Source: Candidatus Melainabacteria bacterium (GTDB lineage Bacteria; Cyanobacteriota; Vampirovibrionia; Obscuribacterales; Obscuribacteraceae). From it: a stretch of DNA of 64,000 nucleotides. The stretch lies in NCBI GenBank assembly GCA_016212515.1, contig JACRFZ010000102.1:1-64000 (forward strand). Reading direction: 5' to 3'. The notes under the pieces were generated by a model, which saw only the letters and a list, made by a program, of their open reading frames with translations, did not search any database and had not been told where the DNA came from. A program made the position numbers and the translations under genes. Within the stretch, counting starts at the first letter, position 1, and the number at the start of each line of letters is the position of its first letter. Shown here one piece after another: positions 41,511-50,337 of this stretch.

Positions 41511-43586
41511 ATGCACCAGGACCACAATCAAGGCCAGGCAAACGGAGAGCTGGATCCCTCCTGTAGTCTTGGCTTGGGCGAACTAATCGACGGAAAATAT
41601 ACGGTGCTAAGCTTGCTTGGTGCCGGTGGCGCCGGTGCCGTCTACCTGGTGGAAGACCGGGAGGGCTCATCTTTCGCCTTGAAAATCCTGCATGCCGGTG
41701 CCGCCACGGTAGAGAAAAAACGTCTGCGTTTTGTGAGAGAAGCCCTGCTCGCATCTCGTCTGGAGCATCCCGGCATTGTGCGCATAGTGGCATCAGGCGT
41801 GCATAGCGGCACCATGCTCTACTATGTTATGGAAATTGTGGAAGGTGAGACCCTGGAAGCGCGGCTTCGCAAACGCCCGGTCTCTCTGGAGTTCGGGCTT
41901 GATGTCGCTCTCTGTCTGGCTGAAGCTCTGGAATATGCCCACGGCAAGGGCGTCATCCATCGGGACATCAAGCCGGCCAACATCTTTCTCGCACCGCCTC
42001 TGCCCTCGCGAAAGGCTCTGACCTGTCAGGCTAAGCTGTTGGATTTCGGTCTGGCCCGTTCCATAGTCTCTGAGGAGTCGCAGAGTCTGGGATTGACCGG
42101 CTCTCGTGATGTTATCGGCACACCTGTATATATCAGTCCCGAACAAAGTATGGGGCGCACTATGGACGCCCGTTCCGACTTCTATTCCCTGGGTGTGACT
42201 CTCTTTGAGATGTTCGCAGGTGCTCCGCCGCTGCTCGGCAATTCAGCCATGGAAACCATCATCTTGCATCAGGAAGTGCCGGCTCCAACAATGGCGGAAG
42301 TAAATCCGGATGTTGAGTTCAGCCCTGAGTTGGAAGCAATAGTGGCACGCTGTCTGGCTAAGCGTCCTGCCGACCGCTATCAAAATGCCGGTGAGATTTA
42401 CCGAGATCTTTTAGCGTATAAGGAAAGCCTCAGTCAGGATGGGGCTTTCGTGGAGAGCCCGGCTGAGCAGAAGAGTGGTGCCTCCTTTTCTTATGTCTGG
42501 ATAGCCGTGGTGGCTTCCGTCTCCCTTTTGCTTCTGGCTTTTAGCGCCTATTTTGCACTGACAAGTTTGAAAGAATCGCGCCAACCTCCTGCTAAAGTAG
42601 TAAGTTCGGTAGCCAAGCCAAGCGATATGGTGCCTTCCGTTTCTGAAGAGGAGCGCCTGCAAGAAGATTGGCGTCGGCGCTCCCAGGCTGTGCAACCAGG
42701 GTCTTATCTTCTTAAGGGGAATTGGCGTGACGGCGCTAAGGTGCGTCGCTACGGTCTGCCCCGGCAAATGCCTCCCGCCAATTTCTCTGTGCACGAAGGC
42801 AATGTGCTTCTAGGTGTGCCGATAAAACCCGGTGCCGGAGGGCTTATGCAGGTGCCTGAAGGGGCAGGTCTGGCGGTAACCGTTTCAAGCGACTTGATGG
42901 CGGCACCGCGCTTTTTGCTGGGGTTTGATCCAGGCGTTCTAAAGATTATGCATTTCCACAAGAATGCCGTGGGCGTCAATAAGTTCCTCTCCCAAATGAC
43001 CTATTTCAGCGGGTTAGAGCGAATCGACGCTCAATGTGTTGATGCCGATGACAGCACTATCGAGTATCTGAATAAATTTCCTGCCTTGAAGTCTATTAAT
43101 CTTGGGCAAACGGCTGTCACCGCCAGTGGTGTAGCTCAGCTACGGCGCTTGCCGCAACTTTTCAGTTTGGAACTGGCCGGCAACAAAGGCGATAGCTTGC
43201 TCTTCCTCGATAAGTTGAAGACTTCCAACAGTTTGCGATTGCTCATTTTGGAGGCTATGCCACTCAATCACAATTGCCTCTCGGCTCTGGCAAAAATAGA
43301 AAGCCTGGGAGAGTTGCACTTGCGTGGTTGTGGTTTGGCCTCTTCTGATTTGCGTGAACTTTTGCCGCTAGCCTCGCACCTGGCCGTGCTGGAGATCTCT
43401 GGTGATAAGCTGAGCAAAGGCAGCCTGGAGACATTGAAACGCTTTAAAAAACTGCGCTTTCTAATGATCGAGAGTGCTGATTGGACAGAGCAAGAGCGCT
43501 TGCAGTTAGCCCAGGCTCTACCTACCTGTAAGATTATGAGCAGAGAAGCCAGACCGGTGACTCCTGAAGCTGATGCGGAATTTTAG
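41511..43586 (+). CDS. Membrane Ser/Thr protein kinase with leucine-rich repeats
   Basis: About 691 aa. A full Hanks-type kinase domain (about 20-305): LLGAGGAGAVYLV, ALKIL, HRDIKPANIF, LLDFGLARS, GTPVYISPEQ and DARSDFYSLGVTLFEM. One membrane helix (about 328-350) then leads to an outer region. Its last 200 residues form 6-7 leucine-rich repeats (LKSINLGQTAVTASGVAQL, LGELHLRGCGLASSDL). The layout, kinase inside and LRR outside, suggests sensing of an external ligand or partner. It probably forms a signalling unit with the preceding c-di-GMP protein. Confidence 0.93.
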   Translation: MHQDHNQGQANGELDPSCSLGLGELIDGKYTVLSLLGAGGAGAVYLVEDREGSSFALKILHAGAATVEKKRLRFVREALLASRLEHPGIVRIVASGVHSGTMLYYVMEIVEGETLEARLRKRPVSLEFGLDVALCLAEALEYAHGKGVIHRDIKPANIFLAPPLPSRKALTCQAKLLDFGLARSIVSEESQSLGLTGSRDVIGTPVYISPEQSMGRTMDARSDFYSLGVTLFEMFAGAPPLLGNSAMETIILHQEVPAPTMAEVNPDVEFSPELEAIVARCLAKRPADRYQNAGEIYRDLLAYKESLSQDGAFVESPAEQKSGASFSYVWIAVVASVSLLLLAFSAYFALTSLKESRQPPAKVVSSVAKPSDMVPSVSEEERLQEDWRRRSQAVQPGSYLLKGNWRDGAKVRRYGLPRQMPPANFSVHEGNVLLGVPIKPGAGGLMQVPEGAGLAVTVSSDLMAAPRFLLGFDPGVLKIMHFHKNAVGVNKFLSQMTYFSGLERIDAQCVDADDSTIEYLNKFPALKSINLGQTAVTASGVAQLRRLPQLFSLELAGNKGDSLLFLDKLKTSNSLRLLILEAMPLNHNCLSALAKIESLGELHLRGCGLASSDLRELLPLASHLAVLEISGDKLSKGSLETLKRFKKLRFLMIESADWTEQERLQLAQALPTCKIMSREARPVTPEADAEF

Positions 43587-43783
43587 GAGTCTTTGTTCTA
43601 AAGAAACTGCTGCTGTTCGAACTGGCAAGGCTCAGCAAATGACACTCTGGTCTAGTTCTTTGATGTGTTTTCAGTCTAAAGCTGGTGTCGGACTTCTGAA
43701 ATAGACGACTTGATTCGGGAATCCCGTATTGTTTGAAACCGAGATTGACTCGATAATGGACCCTGGTCACAGCAGGTAAAGAC

Positions 43784-44494
43784 GTGATAGCACAGCTTCC
43801 CACTTATCGCTTTAGCTGGCGGCAAAAAATGCCGCTTGTTTGTCTTGCCAGTCTTTTGTTAACTGCTGTAGTTTTCCGCATGATGGTAAGTCCCCATTGG
43901 TTGACTACGTATTATTGTGAGTGCTTCTTGAGCTGTATCGATCGCACTCCGCTCGATAGCGCCGCATTGCTTGTTGCTTTGCCGGCCAGCGGCACGTCGT
44001 TAGTAATAACTCAGTGCGCGCCGGGGCTTTCGAAAAGGCAAGTGCAAACACTTATTGGCGCCCCTAAGTTCAAGGAGCGTAAGCTGGCTTTTCCTGGCGC
44101 GTCGCCAGATATTAGAGACGCGGACGAAGTTCATTTCTATGAAATTTTGCCGAATACCTTGCTGCTTCTGGGCTTCAAAGGTGACGAATGCCGCTTCGCC
44201 AGGCACTTCTTGTCAGGCGAAGAAACAGCATATTCCTATTGGAAAGCAGAACAGATTCAAGAACTTGGCCGAGGACAGACCAGACAGGAACTAGAAGCCT
44301 GGCTTGGTAGATGCTTTGTTGAAGATTCTCCTCTTGTGAGACTGGTGCTGCTTTCTACCGGGCAGGATTGGGCCCGGGATGCGACTTCGACTGAAGATTA
44401 CGGGTCATTCTATCTTGGTGATTCCGATTTGATTGGGCTTGAAATGAAAGATGGAAGACTGGCTTCTACCCATGTGTATGCCATCTTTCATTAG
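43784..44494 (+). CDS. Unknown membrane-anchored protein
   Basis: 236 aa with one N-terminal hydrophobic segment (about 17-37) and a soluble domain with CECFLSC just beyond it. No family recognised. GTG 43784 has AGGT 7 nt upstream; ATG at 43829 (MPLVCLASLLL) is an alternative. Phrases such as GLSKRQVQTLIGAPKF and GQTRQELEAWLGR resemble the helix starts of SmpA/BamE-like domains (two copies), which is only a hint. Confidence 0.65.
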   Translation: MIAQLPTYRFSWRQKMPLVCLASLLLTAVVFRMMVSPHWLTTYYCECFLSCIDRTPLDSAALLVALPASGTSLVITQCAPGLSKRQVQTLIGAPKFKERKLAFPGASPDIRDADEVHFYEILPNTLLLLGFKGDECRFARHFLSGEETAYSYWKAEQIQELGRGQTRQELEAWLGRCFVEDSPLVRLVLLSTGQDWARDATSTEDYGSFYLGDSDLIGLEMKDGRLASTHVYAIFH

Positions 44495-44499
44495 TGCGG

Positions 44500-44515
44500 G
44501 AGGCGCGCTCGCCTC
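44500..44515. other. Small GC-rich inverted repeat
   Basis: GAGGCG-CGCT-CGCCTC (44500-44515) lies just beyond the stop at 44494. It has no T run, so it is at best a weak terminator or a 3' stabiliser. Confidence 0.4.
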
Positions 44516-44713
44516 TATCGGATGGGATGAACGTGCAACTGGTTATGAAGAAACTTCTGCAATTGGGGACGAACGCCACTTTGCCGCGGATATGTTTCTT
44601 TGCTCGCTTATAGAAGGCAGTTTGCCGCCCTTACTATTTAATGATTTTAGCGCTGTAAATTGGGGTTTTCAATCGGCTAGAGTTATAGCAACAACTTGAG
44701 GAGACTGAGAGCT

Positions 44714-45169
44714 ATGGACGATAAAATCAAAGAGAAAGCGATAGCAATTCTCAATAAGATTATGGAGTTGGAGCTGGCCGGTGTGGTTCGTTATACCCAC
44801 TACGCTCTCATGGTATACGGCTATAACCGCATTCCCATCGTTAGCTGGCTCAAGGCAAACTCTAATGAGAGTTTGATGCATGCGCATAAAGCAGGCGAAT
44901 TGGTTACCTTGTTGGGCGGTCACCCCTCCCTCAAGATTGGACCTCTTCTTGAGACTGAAAAGCATGATCTGGGCGATATTTTACGCGAGAGCCTGGACCA
45001 TGAGAAATGCGCTATCGCTGCATATTATGAACTGCTGCATGCCACTGAAGGCAAATCGGTGCTGCTTGAAGAGTATGCTCGCGAAATGATTATGGGCGAG
45101 GAGCTGCATCTGGATGAAGTCAACAAGATGTTGAGAAAGCCTGGAGACATTCATCCATTCAACCCTTAA
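44714..45169 (+). CDS. Bacterioferritin-like di-iron protein
   Basis: 151 aa, a four-helix ferritin-like protein. Helices carry ELELAGVVRYTHY, NESLMHAHKAGELVTLLGGHPSL, DHEKCAIAAYYELL and MGEELHLDEVNKMLRKPGD, with Glu/His ligands for a di-iron site. It should oxidise and store iron, or act as a small ferritin protecting from peroxide. The haem Met of classical Bfr cannot be assigned. ATG 44714 has GAGGAG 9 nt upstream. It stands alone in the operon sense. Confidence 0.88.
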   Translation: MDDKIKEKAIAILNKIMELELAGVVRYTHYALMVYGYNRIPIVSWLKANSNESLMHAHKAGELVTLLGGHPSLKIGPLLETEKHDLGDILRESLDHEKCAIAAYYELLHATEGKSVLLEEYAREMIMGEELHLDEVNKMLRKPGDIHPFNP

Positions 45170-45356
45170 CTTCCACGTTCGGGGGCATTGATTTAGCAAT
45201 TCTCTATTGCTCCCGCTTTGCCGGGGCTTAGAGTTGTTGTCATCAGTAAGCTTGTTTCGGGGTGAAGGTTCGTCGATTGACTTAATGCCGGTGTGCGTCT
45301 TCTGTGGCGCGCTCCGGCGTTTTAGCGTTAATGCTAATGACAGCGGCTGTCCGGTG

Positions 45357-45362
45357 TATAAT
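45357..45362 (+). promoter_or_regulatory. Perfect -10 element TATAAT
   Basis: TATAAT preceded by TG lies about 35 nt upstream of the TTG at 45397, predicting a short leader with AAGGAG. The -35 is weak (ATGACA at 45337-45342, spacing 14), so the TG extension may compensate. Confidence 0.45.
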
Positions 45363-45396
45363 CGGATCATCAGCGCCAATATCAAGGAGTCTGCCG

Positions 45397-45774
45397 TTGT
45401 TTCCCTTTGATGCTACAACTCTGGCATGTTTGGCTCCGGTACTGGTGTTGTGGTCTCTTGCGTATTTTATGTATCGCTGGCAGAGTCGGAGCCTCAGGCT
45501 GCGTGCCTCCGCTCCTGATACGGAGTCGGTAGAAGGAAGGTTTTTAGGGCGGTTCGCCAGGCCGATCCCCTTCCGTCCGGCACGACAGGCGCAATTGATC
45601 ATATATGGGTTCTGTCTGATTCTGGCTTCAAGCCTTCTATCGGTTTTTGTCTATTTAGATTTCTTGCGGCCGGCGGTGCTGCCGGAAACTAGTGTAATCC
45701 TGAGGATCTTTGTTTATCAGCTTATTAGTATTGGCGTGGTGCTGCCGGTTTTTTTTTTCTGCTGGCTGCATTGA
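45397..45774 (+). CDS. Unknown small membrane protein
   Basis: 125 aa with three hydrophobic segments (about 8-25, 65-85 and 95-123). AAGGAG at 45384-45389 stands 7 nt before a TTG at 45397, which I take as the start rather than a GTG at 45304. The middle is Arg-rich (RWQSRSLRLRASA). It overlaps the next gene as TTGA, so the pair are coupled. No family recognised. Confidence 0.7.
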   Translation: MFPFDATTLACLAPVLVLWSLAYFMYRWQSRSLRLRASAPDTESVEGRFLGRFARPIPFRPARQAQLIIYGFCLILASSLLSVFVYLDFLRPAVLPETSVILRIFVYQLISIGVVLPVFFFCWLH

Positions 45775-46232
45775 ATCGGCGCACCGTACCTGAAATTGCC
45801 CCGCTCTGGTCGCGACTGCAGCCGATATCTCAATCAATACTTTTCTGCGTCATTACTATTGTTGCTCTTCCGCTTCTGGAAATTTTGAAAACATCAATTG
45901 GAATTTCGCATCTTCCTCACTGGATTGCACGTGACGTTTTTCGGGTTGCGCTAGCCATCTCTGCCGTCCCGTCAGCGATCTTGTTTATGTTTATGACAGC
46001 TGTTCTTTCGAAAGAGAATTTCATTTATGGTATTGATGCCGACGAGGCGTCTTTATATCGCGATTACCTCGAGGATCGGAATTTCCATCTATGGCTGTTG
46101 GATGATAAGTCTGATGAGGAAATTAATAGAATTATCGCTGTAGCCAGGCATATAGGCGATCTTGCCAAAGCTGATGTGTTGTCTCGGGTTCTGTTGGATA
46201 GACATCTACTGAACCGGTCCGAGGATCTGTGA
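45771..46232 (+). CDS. Unknown small membrane protein, partner of preceding gene
   Basis: 153 aa with two membrane helices (about 22-42 and 58-80) and a charged cytoplasmic tail (about 85-153). Its TTG start overlaps the preceding stop. The two proteins may form a complex. Function unknown. Confidence 0.65.
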   Translation: MNRRTVPEIAPLWSRLQPISQSILFCVITIVALPLLEILKTSIGISHLPHWIARDVFRVALAISAVPSAILFMFMTAVLSKENFIYGIDADEASLYRDYLEDRNFHLWLLDDKSDEEINRIIAVARHIGDLAKADVLSRVLLDRHLLNRSEDL

Positions 46233-46333
46233 GTGGATGTGCAGGTTTGTCCGCTGTCTGCGCGATCATTCTTGCGGTTGCTATTCTTCCGTACCGTCAA
46301 GAGGCGGTGCGGTGACTAATGGGCACTGCTTCT

Positions 46334-47797
46334 TTAAGCCGGCGGATCAATTTGCAGATTGGCGATTACTTCGCACCACTCTGATGATGAACCACCCTGG
46401 GCAACGTACTGATTAATTAGCCACATGCTTCTTGCTTCGGGATTGGTTGTGTCGCGCCAGATGGTGGAGAAGTCGCCCCAACGGTTGTATCTCTGTCCTT
46501 GTAGAGGCTGAAAGTTATTAGATAGCCCGCTTTGTATAGGAACTATGGTGGGGGCGGAGCCATCTTCACGAATAATGGCAGCGTAGGCGCCAAGATTTCC
46601 GCAGTTGGGATCATTTGGATCGCTTGAAGTGGTCGAGTCGCCGGAGCGTGAGAAGCAGATTACTGTGTAATCGTCTTTGCCGAATGAGGCGATTGATGCG
46701 TTGAAGTAGTCGTAGTGCCCTCTTGGGTCTGCCAGTTCTCCCCAATTGGCCAGACTGAGATCCCGTGTAACCGGATCAATAGCCAGGCGGTACCAACGTA
46801 CAGCCAGGCTTCCGAATCTCATTATTGAGTGCGTGAGCCACACGTTGAAGCCGTCGCTTACGGGTGCTGCGTCTATATTTGAGGAATAGAAGGCAATCTT
46901 TTGTTGTCCGGCCGGGTCTGGTTGTTTGACATAGGTGAAGCCCATGAACTCCCAGGGTTTTACCGGTATGTTGCCATGACTGACAATGGCTCGTTGTTCC
47001 GGGAGCATCTTTACAAAGGTCAAGTCTTTCAAGGTGTTGTTATTGGCGCAAATGAAGTTTGCAGTTTTCCACTCGGAGCCGGTGGCGTCTGCCACTGGAT
47101 ATATTCCGGTTCCGTATTTTGCCGGGTCGAGAGGCTCAAAGATCTTTATACCGCTATCAGGTCCAAGCTGGGGCGGAAATGCCAGGGCGGAAACCTGCGG
47201 CATGTATACAAATTGCGACCAGCGCCCGGCTCCGGCAGTGCCTTCTGCCTCTGCGCCGGCGTTCTTGGGGGCGGTGTCTTTCTCCGATGGGGCTGCCGCT
47301 ATGTCTTTCCCCTCTGCATTCGTGGAGGTCTCAACCGTAAGGTAGATTCCTCTGCCGTCGTACCCGACTTGAGGAAAGTCACAGCCAGGCATGTCGAACT
47401 GTGATGCTTTCCAGTTTCCTGGAAGTGGGCTGGGATAGGCGTGCTTGGGGTCGGTGCAAGCCAGGTAGACTTTATGACCAAATTCTAGTTGCATTACCAG
47501 CCATTGTCCGTGTCCATATTTGCCTGCCTTGGGAACATAGAGAACGCGCGGGTCAACCAGTAACCCGGGGTTGGCTATGCCTGCCTGGCGCCAGAACTCC
47601 TGGTCGGTGATTTGGGCAAGCTTGGTGTGACTGGATTTGTCGTATACCGTAAAAACACCGTTGAGGAACTCAACATAGTGGGCTGGACCGACCGCACCAT
47701 TGGAATCAGGCGGCTGCGATGACTTTGTGAAATTACTACTGGTGCCGTTGAATTTATTAAGTGTGAATTTTGGAGTCTGGACGGGTTGAATTGCCAT
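46334..47797 (-). CDS. Unknown propeller-like protein (PPDSNGAVGP family)
   Basis: 487 aa without signal peptide. It begins SSQPPDSNGAVGPAHYVEFLNGVFTVYDK, a motif I recall from exported beta-propeller proteins of several phyla that lack known activity. Further beta-rich sections follow: QWLVMQLEF, FPQVGYDGRGIYLTVE, MRFGSLAVRWYRL and RWGDFSTIWRD. A low-complexity Ala/Glu loop (about 165-190) is inserted. AGAGG stands 6 nt before ATG 47797. Lack of a signal peptide is odd for the family; it may be exported by another route. Confidence 0.65.
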   Translation of the reverse strand: MAIQPVQTPKFTLNKFNGTSSNFTKSSQPPDSNGAVGPAHYVEFLNGVFTVYDKSSHTKLAQITDQEFWRQAGIANPGLLVDPRVLYVPKAGKYGHGQWLVMQLEFGHKVYLACTDPKHAYPSPLPGNWKASQFDMPGCDFPQVGYDGRGIYLTVETSTNAEGKDIAAAPSEKDTAPKNAGAEAEGTAGAGRWSQFVYMPQVSALAFPPQLGPDSGIKIFEPLDPAKYGTGIYPVADATGSEWKTANFICANNNTLKDLTFVKMLPEQRAIVSHGNIPVKPWEFMGFTYVKQPDPAGQQKIAFYSSNIDAAPVSDGFNVWLTHSIMRFGSLAVRWYRLAIDPVTRDLSLANWGELADPRGHYDYFNASIASFGKDDYTVICFSRSGDSTTSSDPNDPNCGNLGAYAAIIREDGSAPTIVPIQSGLSNNFQPLQGQRYNRWGDFSTIWRDTTNPEARSMWLINQYVAQGGSSSEWCEVIANLQIDPPA

Positions 47798-47934
47798 GAC
47801 GTGCCTCTCTGCCGCACCGTGGGTGGTGCCGGATAATGTAAGTACGACTTGTTTGCCTGGCGGAGAGTATAGCAGACGATTTCATGGGAATCGTGTATTT
47901 TCTAGGTGGACTGTCAAGTGTAGAGCGTCCCAGA

Positions 47935-48501
47935 TTATTTGAGCGGCTCGTACTCAAGAATGAGAATACCCTGGTCGACTGCTCTGGATTGCTTAAGCGC
48001 GAACCTCTTCAATTCTCGGCTGTCGTCAAAGAGTTTCAGCCCGCCGCCTATGGAGAGCGGATAAATAATCAGACGCAGTTCGTCGATGAGGTCGTGGTGA
48101 AGCAGAGCTTTTACCAGGGTGGCGCTGCCGTAGACGAGAATATCGCCACCTTCTGACTCCTTCAATTCAGCCACTTCTCTAGCGCCGTCGCGCAGGATGT
48201 GGCTGTTGTGCCACTCTACCTTTTGAAGGCTTTTGGACACCACATACTTCGGCATTTTATTGATGGGGTCTGCGAACTCGCTGCTGCTTTGACCCGGCCA
48301 GTAAGCGGCAAAGCCCTCGTAGGTATTTCTGCCTAAGAGCAGGGCGTCCACGCGGGAGAGTTCCTCAATTTTATATCGGCTTACTTCCGGCGAGTCGTAG
48401 GTGAACTGCCAGCCGGCATGAGGATGTGGTGTTTCATTACCGCCCGGCGCCTCGATGACTCCATCTAGTGTAATGAATTCGGTGACTATGAGTGTTCGCA
48501 T
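47935..48501 (-). CDS. Dihydrofolate-reductase-like (RibD_C family) protein
   Basis: 188 aa, RibD C-terminal/DHFR-like fold: VTEFITLDGVIEAPGG, VDALLLGRNTYEGFAAYWPG, KYVVSKSL, DILVYGSATLVKALL and IIYPLSIGGGLKLFDD. Family members bind NADPH and reduce varied substrates; the physiological substrate is unknown for stand-alone members. It is not the essential FolA. Monocistronic. Confidence 0.9.
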   Translation of the reverse strand: MRTLIVTEFITLDGVIEAPGGNETPHPHAGWQFTYDSPEVSRYKIEELSRVDALLLGRNTYEGFAAYWPGQSSSEFADPINKMPKYVVSKSLQKVEWHNSHILRDGAREVAELKESEGGDILVYGSATLVKALLHHDLIDELRLIIYPLSIGGGLKLFDDSRELKRFALKQSRAVDQGILILEYEPLK

Positions 48502-48881
48502 ACAAGCAGGTAGTTCCGTTGGCGCTGTGTGTTTGTAAGGGCTGTGAGGGCAGCAATTATTGCATCTAATTCAAACTGACAGGTGCGGTTCGATTTTGTT
48601 CGTGGTCGTCCACCCCCTTGCGACGTTTACTCCTTGCCCATGCGCGGAGCTTTGGTCTTCTGCTCCACCTTGAACCAGGGAACTGGTTTTGCTGGTTGAA
48701 GGCTCTTAGGGATGACAACATATGCAAATAATTGAATATGCGCAAGTCTGTGTGTTTCGTGGTATTTTTATCAGAGGTTGACGGTTGAACAGCCGACTTG
48801 CATTGAAATGGTTCGTTTCTTATTTCGATGGCTCGCAACCTAGGCTTGTAACTGGTAACCGCTGAATAAGGAGCAAAGGAA
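48502..48881. other. Divergent intergenic region
   Basis: 380 bp between the DHFR-like gene and the polytopic membrane protein. It holds a palindrome GCAATTATTGC (about 48551-48561) near the DHFR-like promoter side and a small hairpin AACCAG-GGAA-CTGGTT (48673-48688) followed by two T. A 90-codon minus-strand frame here is rejected. Confidence 0.4.
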
Positions 48882-50318
48882 GTGTCCTACAGCATCTTTT
48901 TCTATGGGCTTGTGTTTCTTTTCAGCCTCGACTTTCTCTTCTTTCTTCCCATTGGAAGATGGCTTTTTTCCAGGCTGGACGAAGAGAAAGCCCCAGGCAT
49001 TCTCAAGTCGTGCCTCTTGTTTGGTGCCTGGGCGTTGGCTCTAATTGCGTGTTATTCAACTGGTGAAAGTTTTCGGATTTTTGGTTTGCTCGTTCTCTGG
49101 AGCATTTTTAGATGGCTGTTCATAGGACAGCGGTGGAGTAGCGTGCGCCGGGGCTGTGGCGCTCCCGGCTTCATGTCTCACTGGGCCATTCGCTATTTGG
49201 CGCTGTTTGAAATTGCCCGGATTGTTGATCCCTCTGCTCGTATCGGCCAGGCCCTTTGGGAAGCGTATCGAGTTGACTTTGGCTTGATTATGCTTTGTGC
49301 GGGAGTCTATAAGGCCTTATCGGGCTACTTGAGAGATGAGGGCATGGAATATGGCCGCGTCAACCCGATGTGGGGTCATCATTGGCGATTCTTTACGAAG
49401 AAAAATCCCTTTGGCTTCTATCCTAGATTAATGAACTGTGTTGCTTGTTTTGTGGAAATTATCTCTGGGATATTCATTCTCTCTCCCAGCTCATCTTTGC
49501 AAATGGCAGGCGCCCTGGCTATAAGCCTTAGTTTTCTCTATGTGACCTGCTTTATCAGGTTGGGAAGGCTTTCTGTTCTGATGGCAGTGCTTCCCTTTAT
49601 GATTTGGCAGAGTGTTCGCGTCGGGGCAATTGAGCCCCATGCTATTTTTTCACTGCCATCCTGGGTCGAGGCATCCATTCTTTTTGTAATCTACTCTTTC
49701 ATAGTGGCACTGCCTGTCTTGAAGGTTCTTCAGTACTATAACTTTCTCTCGCAGAAGGCTCTTCCCTTTGGTTTACAGAAGTCCTTTGATCGTTTCATGA
49801 ACTGGGTTCCCATAATAATTTGGCGTGTATTCACCGCCGATTTAGTCAATTTTTATGTTCGAATCTATGCTGTCGGACCTGCTTTCCCTGGCGGAGAGAA
49901 AGCGATCGTTAATGAGTCTACCTATGATTTTGCTTTGAACGGTCCTGTTATCTTGAAGCTTCGATTTTTGCACGTTTGTGAGTCAATCGCGCTCACCAGT
50001 GTCTTTACCACCCTCAAGTACTTCAAAGGTGATTTTGCTGCTTTTGAGAAGAAGTTGACTTCGTATTCTCATTCGATTGTGGGAGCTTTAGCTCGGTCTG
50101 ATCAAGAGCGCGTTAGCGAGCTGCGTTATGAGTATGTCTCAATTGCTAAAGGTGCTGACGGATTCATCAACCGTCACGTTGCCTCGTTCTACTGGGACCG
50201 GTTGACAGGGCAGGTGAGAGTTGAAAGGCTGGACCCTGATTTCGATCCCTCTACGCTTTCTGCCAATTCTCCCGTTAAGCAGGCTGCCGCCCCCGGTACT
50301 TATCTTACAGCTCAGTAG
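48882..50318 (+). CDS. Polytopic membrane protein, possibly HTTM-like
   Basis: 478 aa. About nine membrane helices fill residues 1-290. The loop MWGHHWRFFTKKNPFGFYPRLMN is followed by a helix, EIISGIFIL, an arrangement that recalls HTTM/vitamin-K-carboxylase-like domains, but I am not sure. The last 180 residues form a soluble domain. GTG 48882 has AAGGAG 8 nt upstream. Role unknown. The Qng1-like gene converges on it with a 19-bp gap. Confidence 0.6.
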   Translation: MSYSIFFYGLVFLFSLDFLFFLPIGRWLFSRLDEEKAPGILKSCLLFGAWALALIACYSTGESFRIFGLLVLWSIFRWLFIGQRWSSVRRGCGAPGFMSHWAIRYLALFEIARIVDPSARIGQALWEAYRVDFGLIMLCAGVYKALSGYLRDEGMEYGRVNPMWGHHWRFFTKKNPFGFYPRLMNCVACFVEIISGIFILSPSSSLQMAGALAISLSFLYVTCFIRLGRLSVLMAVLPFMIWQSVRVGAIEPHAIFSLPSWVEASILFVIYSFIVALPVLKVLQYYNFLSQKALPFGLQKSFDRFMNWVPIIIWRVFTADLVNFYVRIYAVGPAFPGGEKAIVNESTYDFALNGPVILKLRFLHVCESIALTSVFTTLKYFKGDFAAFEKKLTSYSHSIVGALARSDQERVSELRYEYVSIAKGADGFINRHVASFYWDRLTGQVRVERLDPDFDPSTLSANSPVKQAAAPGTYLTAQ

Positions 50319-50337
50319 CGCTTACAGCCCCAGGCAA

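Noticed and set aside
44451-44699. 82-codon plus-strand frame before the bacterioferritin gene
   Set aside because: Overlaps the end of the preceding gene in another frame, no ribosome site, odd composition.
45771-45774. Frameshift joining two small membrane proteins
   Set aside because: The two frames meet as a normal TTGA coupling and each has its own helices; no need for a frameshift.
48566-48838. 90-codon minus-strand frame
   Set aside because: Unusual composition, no ribosome site, no recognisable features; lies in a divergent promoter region.
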